Part shown: positions 17,187 to 25,668 of the stretch, one piece after another
How positions within the stretch are numbered: position 1 is the stretch's first letter
How the letters are laid out: the number at the start of each line of letters is the position of its first letter
Program-made: the position numbers and the translations under genes
DNA from: Pectobacterium araliae
GTDB taxonomy: Bacteria; Pseudomonadota; Gammaproteobacteria; Enterobacterales; Enterobacteriaceae
DNA: 64,000 bases
Direction: 5' to 3'
Assembly: GCF_037076465.1 (NCBI RefSeq)
Contig: NZ_AP028908.1
Span: 186,001 to 250,000, forward strand
Notes under the pieces: model-generated
The model's database searches: none
Told to the model about the DNA's origin: nothing
Seen by the model: the letters and a program-made list of their open reading frames with translations, nothing else

Positions 17187-18512
17187 TTAACGATAATTGT
17201 CGTGTAGCAGCCGTTGATATAATGCCAGTGCCTCGGCGTGCGGCAAAGCCTGACTGGCGCAGTCGATAAACTTCTCCGCAATCAAATTGTCCGGCAACGG
17301 ATTCTCTGCACTGGAGCCTAGCGCACCCGCCACACGACGATGATAGGTATGTCCGTTGTGCGTCACCAGCGTGATGTGTGCGGTATGTGTGGTGTTTTCG
17401 TCATGACAGATCAGTTCAACGCGAGTCATTAGCGATTGTGTCGTGGGATCGTGCAGCGCCGCCTCGTCAATAAAATCGTCCAGTGTCAGTTTCCCTTGTA
17501 CCCAGGCGCGAGCGATGCAGTAGTGCAGGCTGAATTTCCCTGCCAACGGCGTATCCGGCGCGGGAATGTTGATGTGTGGGAAGCGAATAGGGTGGATAGC
17601 AACCTGAATATGTTCCAGCGATTCGGGGAGCAAACTGGTTTCCTCGCGCAGTGCCAGCAGGCCATCTAGCGGGGCCAGAATGGCGTAGCAGCAAGGGAAA
17701 TATTTAAAATTATTCCCTTTTACGGGATCGAGAATATGGGAGGGTGCAGACCATGGCTCGGTTAACGGCGTGGTGTCATAGTTCTCATTGGCACGGTTGT
17801 AGACGTTGAAATAGCCGTGGTGATGTTCAAACGCGGTATCACCCGCGCTGTATCCTTGACGTGCCAATAATACCGCCATGACGGCGCTGCGGTTGGCATG
17901 ACCGACCGCCAGCGATTTCGTCTGGCTACCAAAGTTGGATTTGATGCCAGAAGCCAGTGATGCGGTAATCGCAAAGGCGGTCGCTGTTTCTGCTTCGCTA
18001 AGCTTCAACAGCACCGCACAGGCGGCGACGCCCGCGAAGATGCCGACTGAGGTTGTCGGGTGCCAGCCGTTGCGATATTGGAAAGGGCTGACGGCTTTGC
18101 CCATGCGTACCGCCGTTTCATAGCCGCACAGATAGGCGTGCAGGATGGCTTTTCCATCGGCTTCCTGCTCATCAGCCAGTGCCAGCAGCGCGGGAAGCAC
18201 GGCAACGGAAATATGCCCGTGCAGCCAGGAATTGGAATCGTCGAAATCGAGTAAATGTGCGGATGTGCCATTTAGCAATGCGGCATCCAGCGCGTTGAGT
18301 GTGAGATCCGTACCGAAAACCCGACTTTTCCCCACGGCGGCGTAAGGGATTATCACCGCCCTGAGTTTTTGCGCCCCGTCCTGAATCCCCCCGGCGAGCG
18401 TGACGCCCAGCGTGTCAATCACCGCGGTTCGTGCGTGTGCCAATACGTCGGCAGGGAACGTCTGACGAGAAAATTCCAGCAGATTATGGGCAAGCTGGCG
18501 GGCAATGGTCAT
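17187..18512 (-). CDS. MmgE/PrpD family protein (copy 1)
   Basis: This 441-residue member of the MmgE/PrpD family includes 2-methylcitrate dehydratase, cis-aconitate decarboxylase and iminodisuccinate epimerase among its relatives. The family features are visible as VIDTLGVTLAG near residue 31, NGTSAHLLDFDDS near 80, and WHPTTSVGIFAGVAACAVLLKL near 150. It follows the second copy by 76 bases on the same strand and precedes the TSUP gene. The B. subtilis yxe operon for succinocysteine use also contains one such protein (YxeQ). I infer an epimerase or dehydratase role on a succinyl compound; it is not prpD, whose prp partners are missing here. Confidence 0.78.
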   Translation of the reverse strand: MTIARQLAHNLLEFSRQTFPADVLAHARTAVIDTLGVTLAGGIQDGAQKLRAVIIPYAAVGKSRVFGTDLTLNALDAALLNGTSAHLLDFDDSNSWLHGHISVAVLPALLALADEQEADGKAILHAYLCGYETAVRMGKAVSPFQYRNGWHPTTSVGIFAGVAACAVLLKLSEAETATAFAITASLASGIKSNFGSQTKSLAVGHANRSAVMAVLLARQGYSAGDTAFEHHHGYFNVYNRANENYDTTPLTEPWSAPSHILDPVKGNNFKYFPCCYAILAPLDGLLALREETSLLPESLEHIQVAIHPIRFPHINIPAPDTPLAGKFSLHYCIARAWVQGKLTLDDFIDEAALHDPTTQSLMTRVELICHDENTTHTAHITLVTHNGHTYHRRVAGALGSSAENPLPDNLIAEKFIDCASQALPHAEALALYQRLLHDNYR

Positions 18513-18588
18513 GAAAGTATCCTGTTATTATCGTGAGGCTTTTTATGTCGAATGGTTTATGGCGGACTTTATGGCGAACTACAGCGCG

Positions 18589-19941
18589 TCAGCCTGCCAG
18601 AAGCTCTGTGAGCACCGCGAGCGAACCCGGTTGCTCAAAGTGGAAGGCTGCCTGATAGAGCCGATCGCTACGGGCTTCCCCTAATACAGGAAGGGTCAGC
18701 GTGTCGAACTTGGCGCGCAGTTCGGCGTCGGTCAGCGGGTTTTGTGGATGGCCGCGATACACGTCGGTTTCTGCATGCAGTGTTTCTCCGTCCTCCAGTT
18801 CGATGTCGATAAACGCGGAGCTGGCCGATTGCCCCTCGACCGCGTCGATCTGCAAACGCGACAGCAATTGGCGCGGTGCTGGGTCGTCAACGGTGTGCTG
18901 TGTGAAGTCTGTATCACTGAGACGGTAACCGCTCAGTGCCAGCGCAATACAGTGCGGTATGCTGAATTTGCTCTCCAATGGCGTTTGTGGGTTGGCGATC
19001 CCCGCGTTCACCATCCCCATCGGGTGGACGTTGGCATGAATACGGGCGATAGCACGGCCTTTCAACTGCGGGTAGAGCTTCAGCGCCGTTTCGATGGACG
19101 CGTGGGTTCCCCGACAGCTGGCATACAGCTTGTAGCCGTTACCTAATAGCTCCCAACTGTCGCCAAAATCGAGTGGCGGGATGACGGCACTACCGTCCTG
19201 CACAAAGGTTTTCACCCAGCCATCGGTTTCATAAAAGTGATGGGCGGCGATAAAGCCTTCATCCGCCAGTTCTGCTGCGGTAATGCCGTCCATTGCTGCT
19301 TTGCCTGCATGGAACGGTTTACCGTGCGTACCGGATGATTTTTGCAAGCCTCCCATCATGGTTGCGGCTGCCCCCAGTGCATTGGCAATGGCGTTGGGCT
19401 CAAGACGCAGAATGGAAGCGGCGACGGCTGCTGCCCCCGCACGCCCAACAATTGACGTTGGGTGAAAACCGCGGCGTTGCAGGTTGCGGCCTACGCCGGG
19501 CACCCAGCCGCCTCCCAGTTTAGACATCACTTCAAACCCGGTGATGAAAGCGATAAGCGTGGTGCGTTCATCTGCGCCATAGTGTTGCGCCATTGCCAAC
19601 GCGGTAGACCAGCAAGGGCCACTAGGATGCCCCGCACCCGCCGGATGGGTATCGTCATAATCGGCGGCATGAGAAAGTGTGCCGTTGATCAGCGCGGCCA
19701 GTGCGGGTGTGGTTTTCGTGCCGAGGATGACTTGCGCATGGCCCTGTGCCTGCCAGCGTTGTGCCACGCGCTGAACCGCGCTGGCCGCGTTGTCTCCTAC
19801 CGCACCAATAGCGACGCCCAGATAATCAATGAGCGCTCGCTTAGCCTCATGCCAGACGGCATCGGGGATTGTCATCGTGGGTGCGGTGTGAATAAACTGG
19901 CTGAGCGTGTTGCCGCGAGGAAGCGTCGGTGTCGCTGACAT
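18589..19941 (-). CDS. MmgE/PrpD family protein (copy 2)
   Basis: This 450-residue paralogue of the downstream gene shows ALIDYLGVAIGAVGDNAASAV near residue 34, INGTLSHAADYDDTH near 88 and GFHPTSIVGRAGAAAVAASIL near 155. The two copies share only family-level similarity, so they are old paralogues or separate acquisitions rather than a recent duplication. The start has AAGGAG eight bases upstream. It is the first gene of the MmgE/PrpD-TSUP unit and is divergent from the GntR gene. Two different family members in one operon suggest two stereo- or regio-specific steps. Confidence 0.78.
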   Translation of the reverse strand: MSATPTLPRGNTLSQFIHTAPTMTIPDAVWHEAKRALIDYLGVAIGAVGDNAASAVQRVAQRWQAQGHAQVILGTKTTPALAALINGTLSHAADYDDTHPAGAGHPSGPCWSTALAMAQHYGADERTTLIAFITGFEVMSKLGGGWVPGVGRNLQRRGFHPTSIVGRAGAAAVAASILRLEPNAIANALGAAATMMGGLQKSSGTHGKPFHAGKAAMDGITAAELADEGFIAAHHFYETDGWVKTFVQDGSAVIPPLDFGDSWELLGNGYKLYASCRGTHASIETALKLYPQLKGRAIARIHANVHPMGMVNAGIANPQTPLESKFSIPHCIALALSGYRLSDTDFTQHTVDDPAPRQLLSRLQIDAVEGQSASSAFIDIELEDGETLHAETDVYRGHPQNPLTDAELRAKFDTLTLPVLGEARSDRLYQAAFHFEQPGSLAVLTELLAG

Positions 19942-20027
19942 CGTAGGGACTCCTTAGACAAAACGCGATGACATGGCCAGTACCGCCGAACGGGTCTTGG
20001 GATGCGCGTTTTGCCTTGTTGAATGCA

Positions 20028-20039
20028 TTTGTATACAGT
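20028..20039. promoter_or_regulatory. Candidate GntR-family operator upstream of the MmgE/PrpD operon
   Basis: TTTGTATACAGT matches the perfect palindrome at 16197 at 10 of 12 positions, and its complement carries the same TGTATACAAATG string. It is 87 bases upstream of the first MmgE/PrpD start. Confidence 0.5.
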
Positions 20040-20250
20040 GTGTGACGAAAGCATATTCAATCGCTCATTCAGTGACAAAGACGCTTTTTCGCTAAGCTAA
20101 GCACAAAATATGCGATACGACCGCTTGATAAAGGCAGGGCGTCGGGCAAACTTGAATTTTTCTCAATACATGACGATCCGTGGCGCCGCGAGAACGCAAA
20201 AGTCGCCGTAAAGGTGGGGTAATGCCGATCGTTTACGCATCGAGATACAC

Positions 20251-20304
20251 GGGGAAACACAGGGGTGAGGCCTCCCTGCGGGAACCTCCCCCCTGTGTTT
20301 CCCC
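20251..20304. repeat. Long palindromic hairpin element (REP-like)
   Basis: GGGGAAACACAGGGG (20251-20265) and CCCCTGTGTTTCCCC (20290-20304) are perfect 15-base complements. The inner bases extend the stem with GAGG/CCTC and TCCC/GGGA. No T-run follows on either strand, so it looks like a repetitive extragenic palindrome or a structured RNA rather than a terminator. Confidence 0.6.
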
Positions 20305-20403
20305 TAACAACGGGCTTAAGTGACCAGTATTAGTAAAGGTGGGGGCGTTTTACCCACCTGCGCGTGGCTTCGTACTGACCGTCACACCATATATCAAGGG
20401 ATT

Positions 20404-21054
20404 ATGAACTTAACACTTAATGACAAAGCGCTGGCGCTGTCGCCGTTCGAGATACTGATTAGCGCAATCGAGAAAGGCGAACTGCTGCCTGGTGAACGTT
20501 TGCAGGAAACACGGTTGGCGCAGCAATTTGGGCTCAGCCGCACACCGATTCGTGAGGCGCTGCACCGGCTTGAAGCGCTGGGATTGGTGGAACCGGGTCC
20601 TCAGCGCGGGCTGATGATTGCGCAGATCAGCTATGAGCGACTGCGTCAGCTTTTTGCCGTGCGTGAAGGGTTGGAACGGTTGGCGATGGAACTGGCCGTG
20701 GCATCTGCTTCAACGGAAGAGCTGGAGCTGTTGCAGGATATGGTTGAGGTGGAAAAGACGCTCACAGACAGTCGGCAGTTGCACGATCACAACCGCCTTT
20801 TTCATCGGCAGATTTACCGAGCAACCCATAATCCCTATCTGAACGAGATGTTGGAAAATCTGCGTATTCATCTGTCGCTATTACGCGGAACCACCTATGA
20901 GTCGATGGAGCGTACCGCAGAGGCGCGGCGTGAACATCAGGCGATTGTGGAAGCATTAGTACGGCGTGATAAGGGTGCGGCACAAGAGGCAGCCTGCCAG
21001 CATATTCGTAACGGCTATCGCGCACGGTTAAGCATGCTAAATCAGCAGCTTTGA
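20404..21054 (+). CDS. GntR-family transcriptional regulator, FCD (FadR) subfamily
   Basis: This 216-residue DNA-binding regulator has an N-terminal winged helix (residues 10-75; PGERLQETRLAQQFGLSRTPIREALHRLEALGLV) and a C-terminal all-helical FCD ligand domain with the metal-binding Asp/His pattern (HDHNRLFHRQIYRATHNP). The ATG at 20404 has AAGGGA before it. It is divergent from the MmgE/PrpD operon and is the obvious local regulator of the catabolic genes to its left. The ligand is unknown; FCD proteins usually bind carboxylic acids. Its stop codon lies a few bases before the first GlrR-type site of glmZ. Confidence 0.87.
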   Translation: MNLTLNDKALALSPFEILISAIEKGELLPGERLQETRLAQQFGLSRTPIREALHRLEALGLVEPGPQRGLMIAQISYERLRQLFAVREGLERLAMELAVASASTEELELLQDMVEVEKTLTDSRQLHDHNRLFHRQIYRATHNPYLNEMLENLRIHLSLLRGTTYESMERTAEARREHQAIVEALVRRDKGAAQEAACQHIRNGYRARLSMLNQQL

Positions 21055-21060
21055 CAGGAC

Positions 21061-21078
21061 TGTCGGAAAAACACGACA
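21061..21078. promoter_or_regulatory. GlrR site 1 for glmZ
   Basis: TGTC (21061-21064), ten bases, then GACA (21075-21078) gives an exact TGTC-N10-GACA match to the GlrR (YfhA) recognition sequence known from enterobacterial glmY/glmZ. Confidence 0.7.
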
Positions 21079-21093
21079 CGTGGGGGAATTTGC

Positions 21094-21111
21094 TGTCGCA
21101 AAAAAGAGACA
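21094..21111. promoter_or_regulatory. GlrR site 2 for glmZ
   Basis: A second exact TGTC-N10-GACA lies 33 bases after the first (centre to centre). Activators of sigma-54 promoters bind such repeated upstream sites. Confidence 0.72.
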
Positions 21112-21113
21112 CT

Positions 21114-21126
21114 TAATTTATTGATT
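21114..21126 (-). promoter_or_regulatory. Candidate IHF site
   Basis: On the minus strand the sequence reads AATCAATAAATTA, a full match to the IHF consensus WATCAANNNNTTR. IHF is known to bend the DNA between GlrR and RNA polymerase at glmY/glmZ. Confidence 0.55.
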
Positions 21127-21156
21127 AATAGTGATTAATATTTTATTTGATAAATT

Positions 21157-21174
21157 CGTCTCTTAATGGAGACA
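21157..21174. promoter_or_regulatory. GlrR site 3 for glmZ (one mismatch)
   Basis: CGTC-N10-GACA differs from the consensus by one base. It completes a set of three sites upstream of the sigma-54 promoter. Confidence 0.55.
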
Positions 21175-21308
21175 GTTTTTGTGAGTTCGATCTCGTTTTT
21201 ACTCCCCAGTACGTCTTTGATTTTCTCTCAGTGAATAAATAAAAATGGTATTTATTATTAGCGGGTTATCATGAATTCATGCTGTGTTTATAATAAAATT
21301 ATGCATGT

Positions 21309-21325
21309 TGGCATAATTTGTGCTT
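21309..21325 (+). promoter_or_regulatory. Sigma-54 promoter of glmZ
   Basis: TTGGCATAATTTGTGCTTA places GG and GC exactly ten bases apart, as in -24/-12 promoters. The predicted start, 12 bases after the GC, falls at 21335-21336, exactly where sequence like the E. coli GlmZ 5' end begins. An overlapping TAAATA could act as a sigma-70 -10 element. Confidence 0.75.
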
Positions 21326-21335
21326 AAATAAGCGG

Positions 21336-21545
21336 GTAGATGCTCATTCCACCTTCTATGTTTGCTTCGGCTTCATAATCCTGGGAATGACGCAGAGCCA
21401 ATTTGAGGTGCCTATCGTCCAACTCCAGATGAAGATGCAAATCTCCATCGGGCTTTCCGGACATAACGTTGAGTGAGGCACCATTCTGTTGTCTGACAGA
21501 CCTGATATTTTCAACGCTTACCGTTTATCGGTAAGCGTTTTTTTT
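21336..21545 (+). ncRNA. glmZ: Small regulatory RNA GlmZ
   Basis: GlmZ base-pairs with glmS mRNA, with Hfq, to activate glucosamine-6-phosphate synthase; RapZ/RNase E process it. The 5' end GTAGATGCTCATTCCA, the middle GGAATGACGCAGAGCC and the block CATAACGTTGAGTGA match E. coli GlmZ as I know it. The RNA ends in a strong terminator, AACGCTTACCG (21513) paired with CGGTAAGCGTT (21529) plus eight T. The length of about 210 nt fits E. coli (about 207), and so does the position next to hemY. Confidence 0.93.
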
Positions 21546-21587
21546 CGTCTGGTGAAAATGCATGCTCACAGCAAACTATCGAAACAT

Positions 21588-21623
21588 AAAAAGTCATAAA
21601 GCTCCAGAAAGGAGCTTTATGAC
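21588..21623 (-). terminator. Terminator of the hemCDXY operon
   Basis: GTCATAAAGCTCC (21593) and GGAGCTTTATGAC (21611) form a perfect 13-bp stem with a five-base loop. On the minus strand it is followed by TTTTT, just after the hemY stop. Confidence 0.88.
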
Positions 21624-21645
21624 AGGGGTTGGGAGCGAAATATGG

Positions 21646-22839
21646 TTAGTCGGCAGGTTGCTGTAGCGTGAGCAGCAGTCCTTCACGCCGCATTTGTGCC
21701 GCTTCATCCGGTAGACGCAACCGATCGAGTGCATCGGCACGCCAGGCGTAATCATAAGCGTCCGGGCGCAGTTCCAACGCGGTGCGGAAGGCATCGCTGG
21801 CCTGTTGCCATTCACCGTGTTTCATCAGCAGTTGGCCTAACGTGCTGTTTAACAGCGGCGTTGCGCCATGTTGCTTGATGTACTGATGCAGTATTTTTTC
21901 CAACTGCTCTGGATTTCCGGCTTTGAGACGCGGCATCAGCAAGATCAAACGTTCGTCATACTGACGTTTGAGTCCATCGAGAATGATCTTCTGAGCAGTA
22001 TCATGGTCGTCACACTCGATCAGATGCTCAGCCATCGCGATCTGAAGTGGGATCTCATGACGTACTTTGCGGCTCTGATTATTCCACCATGATTTCAGCT
22101 CTTCGCTGCCGCCATCCGCCATCGCCTGGTTCATCAGGCCGATATAAGCTTGTTGTTGCAGGTCCAGCAAACGTGCTTCAGGGTATAGATTGGTCTTGCG
22201 CATCGCAGGCAGAATATCCAGCAGCGCGCCATAGGCGTGAGTGCGCAGGAAGGCCTGTTCTGCTAAACGCAGCACTTCAGGGTGGCGAGGTGCGACTTCC
22301 AGCAATTTGTCCACGCCGTGACGTGCAGCATGATCTTCATTGCGCGCGAGCTGAATACGTACTCGGGTAATCTCTACCGGAAGCTGGTCGGTATCTGCCA
22401 CTTCGGCGGCGCGCTCCAGATATTGCTTGGTGCGGAATTCGTCACCGCGCTGCTGCGCGGCTTCGGCTGCCAGCAGGTAGTTAACCACGGGCTGCTCGGC
22501 ATGGTCGGCATTGCGGGTCAGCAGTTTCTCTACCTGTAAATAATCCCCCTCGGCCAGCTTGAGTAGCGCGGCTTTGGTTTGTTTTCTGGCACGGCTGCGT
22601 TTGCGACCGAGGAACCAGCCGCGTGTGCGGGAGCCGGTGCGAAAGAGTCGACGCAGCACCCACTCCACGGCCAGAAAAGCGAGGAAAAATAGCACCAGCA
22701 TGATAACCAGAGCGGTCACGCTGGTTTGAATGTCATAGTCCTCCGTCTGAATCAGGACGTAGCCTTGGTGACCTGCGACGATCGGACCGATCACAACGCC
22801 AGCGATCAGGATCAGGAAAAGCAATAAGACTTTCAGCAT
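21646..22839 (-). CDS. hemY: Heme biosynthesis-operon TPR protein HemY
   Basis: This inner-membrane protein has two N-terminal membrane helices (about residues 4-22 and 38-58) and a cytoplasmic or periplasmic region of TPR repeats; the motif GDYLQVEKLLTRNADHAEQPVVNYLLAAEAA matches E. coli HemY. Its biochemical role in tetrapyrrole synthesis is not settled in the family. I use ATG 22839 (MLKVLLL), two bases after the hemX stop; an in-frame GTG at 22845 would overlap hemX. It is the last gene of the hemCDXY operon. Confidence 0.93.
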   Translation of the reverse strand: MLKVLLLFLILIAGVVIGPIVAGHQGYVLIQTEDYDIQTSVTALVIMLVLFFLAFLAVEWVLRRLFRTGSRTRGWFLGRKRSRARKQTKAALLKLAEGDYLQVEKLLTRNADHAEQPVVNYLLAAEAAQQRGDEFRTKQYLERAAEVADTDQLPVEITRVRIQLARNEDHAARHGVDKLLEVAPRHPEVLRLAEQAFLRTHAYGALLDILPAMRKTNLYPEARLLDLQQQAYIGLMNQAMADGGSEELKSWWNNQSRKVRHEIPLQIAMAEHLIECDDHDTAQKIILDGLKRQYDERLILLMPRLKAGNPEQLEKILHQYIKQHGATPLLNSTLGQLLMKHGEWQQASDAFRTALELRPDAYDYAWRADALDRLRLPDEAAQMRREGLLLTLQQPAD

Positions 22840-22841
22840 GC

Positions 22842-23966
22842 TCACTCTCCCTGCTGTGTGGCTGGCGCTTGAGCCAGTAGGTTACGAACGCGCGTTTGCA
22901 TCAATTTTTCCAACAGCGCCTGACTTTGTAATTCGGCAGGGACATCCAGTGAAACCGACTGCTGGCTTAAGGTATCGAGCTGATCCAAAAAGGCCTGTGT
23001 CTCGGGGGCGGTGGTATCGAAGTAGGCGCGAACCCAAGTTGCGGCCGTTTCCAGTGACTGTTTGTACACTTCGTTCTGGTGACGAGGAATGGCCTGTGCG
23101 GCAACCAATAGGCGTGAACGGATGTTCTCACGCAGATACACGTCCTGATTCGGTGCCAGTAGGGGTTCTGCGGCGCTGTCACGGCGGCGAATGGTGATGA
23201 AATCAGCCATGAAGTTGTGCCAGCTTTTGCTCAGATTCTGGCGCCACTCGCTCAATGAAGCGGACAGCTCCGTGCTGTTAGCGTCCATCGGCGCTTCATC
23301 GGTGTTGTTGTCGGCGAGCGGCAAGTTGTCCAACTGGTCGGTGAGCTGGTTCACTTTCAGGATGATGCCATCAAAATCCACCTGGCTCACGCCTGCCAGT
23401 GTGCCGATATCGTTGGTTAATGCTCGGCGGATTTCTATCAGGCTGGGATCGTTCATTTCCGCGAGGCTGGCATCCGCGCTTTTCAGCAATGCGCCTGCGG
23501 TGGTGACATCTTTGTCGCTCCACAGCTTACGTCCTGCCAGTTTCACCAGAAAATCGGCCTGAGCGATCAGCCAGGTATTGGTGTCGTGGCTGGAAAGTGC
23601 TGCCAGCTTATCGCGTAGCGCGTCTGATTGGCGCGTCAGCGCCTCAAGACGTTGTGTGGCGGTGTCTTGCACTTTACTTTGCTGCTGTTGAGCATCCAGC
23701 CATTGCTGTTGTTCCTGCTTATGCTGCTGTTGCAAAGCGTTTAGCTGTGATTCCAGACGTTGAAGCGAGGCCGTTTCTCTCTGTGCCTGCTGGTGGCCGT
23801 GATAATACAAGCCAGCGCCTATTGCCAGTGCAATCACGATGGCGATCGCCCCAAGTATGGCACCACTGCGCTTGGGCTGTGGTACGGGATCTTGCTGCTG
23901 ATGAGCGGGTTCAACCCGTTCAGCAACCTCGTCGGATGGAGCTGTGGGGGTATTGTGTTCCGTCAT
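22842..23966 (-). CDS. hemX: HemX, inner-membrane protein of the heme operon
   Basis: The protein is about 374 residues with a short charged N-terminus, one membrane helix ([20 protein letters not shown], about residues 36-55) and a Gln-rich coiled coil (about 60-120) before a conserved C-terminal domain ([22 protein letters not shown]). It was historically annotated as uroporphyrinogen III methyltransferase, but no methyltransferase motif is visible, so that name should not be used for function. The start MTEHN at 23966 fits the E. coli protein. Confidence 0.9.
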   Translation of the reverse strand: MTEHNTPTAPSDEVAERVEPAHQQQDPVPQPKRSGAILGAIAIVIALAIGAGLYYHGHQQAQRETASLQRLESQLNALQQQHKQEQQQWLDAQQQQSKVQDTATQRLEALTRQSDALRDKLAALSSHDTNTWLIAQADFLVKLAGRKLWSDKDVTTAGALLKSADASLAEMNDPSLIEIRRALTNDIGTLAGVSQVDFDGIILKVNQLTDQLDNLPLADNNTDEAPMDANSTELSASLSEWRQNLSKSWHNFMADFITIRRRDSAAEPLLAPNQDVYLRENIRSRLLVAAQAIPRHQNEVYKQSLETAATWVRAYFDTTAPETQAFLDQLDTLSQQSVSLDVPAELQSQALLEKLMQTRVRNLLAQAPATQQGE

Positions 23967-23989
23967 AATGGTACATCCCATGATCAGGT

Positions 23990-24730
23990 TTATTGTAGTG
24001 CGCGCACGAGCGCATCGTTATCGGCGTTATCGGCCACCCGGATAGCATGCCAGCCGAGCTGACGCGCCTGTTCTGCCAGTCGTTCGCTGACGACGATCAA
24101 CTGGCAGCCAAGTAGCCAGGAAGCCCGATAGTAATCAGGTACTAAAGTATAGATCCGTTGTAGCATTTCTCCGCTGGTAATCACCAGTTTGTCGATGCCT
24201 ATTTGCTGCCAGTGGCGGCTTTGTTCCAAGCCATCATAGTGAACATCTCTGCGCTGATAGCATTCACAGTAGGTGATCAGTGCGCCCCGCTCAGTTAACG
24301 TTTCTCCCAGTAATTCCCTTCCACCATTGCCCCGCAATAAAAGTGCACGTTTTCCTGCAACATCTTGCAGCTCAGGGAGTTGCAAGAGCGTTTCGCTGGT
24401 TTCACGTTCAGGCGGATAGGTGACTGGGTGTGCGCTTATTTTATGTAGCGCCAGTGCCGTGGTACGGCCAATGGCATAATAAGCGAGGTGGGCAGGCCAA
24501 CTGATGCCCGTGCGTGCCAATATGGGATCGGCGTAATGGATCGCGTGTTGTGAAAGCGCAAACACCAGATCGTCGGCGCGTAGGGCTTGTAATTGTGCAG
24601 GCAGACCAGCGAGTTCTCGTCCCGGCGAAAACTCGATCAGCGGACTGTGCCAGGCGTGATAGCCGAGCTTTCTTAAACGGGTCACCAGTTGTTCGCCAGT
24701 TGGTGACGGACGGGTAACCAGAATCGTCAT
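23990..24730 (-). CDS. hemD: Uroporphyrinogen-III synthase HemD
   Basis: HemD closes and isomerises hydroxymethylbilane to uroporphyrinogen III. The 246 residues show the two-domain HemD fold. [29 protein letters not shown] opens the protein, [13 protein letters not shown] lies mid-protein and [11 protein letters not shown] marks the second domain. The family is poorly conserved and has no invariant catalytic residue. Its start overlaps the hemC stop by four bases, so the two enzymes of consecutive steps are translationally coupled. Confidence 0.94.
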   Translation of the reverse strand: MTILVTRPSPTGEQLVTRLRKLGYHAWHSPLIEFSPGRELAGLPAQLQALRADDLVFALSQHAIHYADPILARTGISWPAHLAYYAIGRTTALALHKISAHPVTYPPERETSETLLQLPELQDVAGKRALLLRGNGGRELLGETLTERGALITYCECYQRRDVHYDGLEQSRHWQQIGIDKLVITSGEMLQRIYTLVPDYYRASWLLGCQLIVVSERLAEQARQLGWHAIRVADNADNDALVRALQ

Positions 24731-25668
24731 GATGAGCTTGACCCATGATAAACAGCCTGAAGGATGGCGCTGGCCCCTTTTGCTAACAGCTCTTCAGCCA
24801 GAGCAATCCCGACTTGTTCGGCGTCGGAAACGCTTCCTCTCCGTTCACCGACGATCATCTGGCTGCCATCCGGTGCGCCAACCAGCGCACGCAGCCACAG
24901 CGTATCGCCTTCCAGCTCGGCGTAGCTGCCAATTGGCACCTGACAGCCGCCTTCAAGGCGCACATTCATGGCACGTTCCGCCAGAACACGTGCCGCGGTA
25001 GCGGTGTGATTGAGTGGGGCAAGGAGTTGGCGAATACGCTCGTCATTCAAACGGCATTCGATGCCGATGGCACCTTGTCCGACAGCGGGTAGTGATGCTT
25101 CTGGGCTCAACGCACTGCGGATGCGCTCTTCAAGGCCGAGGCGTTTCAGACCCGCGACAGCAAGAATAATGGCGTCATACTCGCCGTTGTCCAATTTGGA
25201 CAGACGCGTGCCGACATTGCCGCGCAAATCGCGAATCACCAGATCGGGACGTCGGGCGCGCAGTTGGCACTGGCGGCGCAGGCTGGAAGTGCCGACGCAG
25301 CTGCCTTCCGGTAATTGTTCGAGGCTGTCGTAACGGTTGGATACAAATGCGTCGCGTGGATCGTCGCGTTCGCAAATGGTGGTTAGGCCAAGGCCATCAG
25401 GAAACTCAACAGGGACATCTTTCATGGAGTGAACGGCGATATCGGCACGTCCTTCGAGCAGCGCTAATTCCAGCTCTTTAACAAACAATCCCTTACCACC
25501 AACCTTTGCCAGTGGCGTATCCAGAATGATGTCGCCGCGGGTTACCATCGGTACGAGCTCCACGAATAAATCGGGATAGAGATGGTTCAAACGTTGCTGA
25601 ACATATCGTGCTTGCCATAAGGCCAGCGGGCTTTGTCGGGTGGCAATTCTAATAATATTGGCTAACAT
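24727..25668 (-). CDS. hemC: Porphobilinogen deaminase (hydroxymethylbilane synthase) HemC
   Basis: HemC polymerises four porphobilinogens to hydroxymethylbilane. The start [20 protein letters not shown] is chosen by comparison with E. coli; 13 further in-frame codons upstream lack support. Visible landmarks are [15 protein letters not shown] near residue 85, [11 protein letters not shown] near 130 and the dipyrromethane-cofactor Cys in [10 protein letters not shown] near 242. The 313 residues are the normal length. It is the first gene of hemCDXY and divergent from cyaA, as in E. coli. Confidence 0.96.
   Translation of the reverse strand: MLANIIRIATRQSPLALWQARYVQQRLNHLYPDLFVELVPMVTRGDIILDTPLAKVGGKGLFVKELELALLEGRADIAVHSMKDVPVEFPDGLGLTTICERDDPRDAFVSNRYDSLEQLPEGSCVGTSSLRRQCQLRARRPDLVIRDLRGNVGTRLSKLDNGEYDAIILAVAGLKRLGLEERIRSALSPEASLPAVGQGAIGIECRLNDERIRQLLAPLNHTATAARVLAERAMNVRLEGGCQVPIGSYAELEGDTLWLRALVGAPDGSQMIVGERRGSVSDAEQVGIALAEELLAKGASAILQAVYHGSSSS

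Larger units (their letters stand above)
19942..20403. other. Divergent intergenic region between MmgE/PrpD operon and GntR regulator
   Basis: This stretch of about 460 bases holds the candidate operator at 20028 and the long hairpin element at 20251. It contains no gene I can support. It must contain the promoters for both divergent units, but I could not settle on clear -35/-10 pairs. Confidence 0.6.

Noticed and set aside
17187..19941. Methylcitrate cycle (prpD) locus
   Set aside because: No prpB, prpC, prpE or acnD nearby; two divergent family members with transporters point to another pathway.
22842..23966. Uroporphyrinogen-III C-methyltransferase
   Set aside because: Despite the traditional hemX label, no methyltransferase motif is visible; only a membrane helix and coiled coil with a HemX domain.
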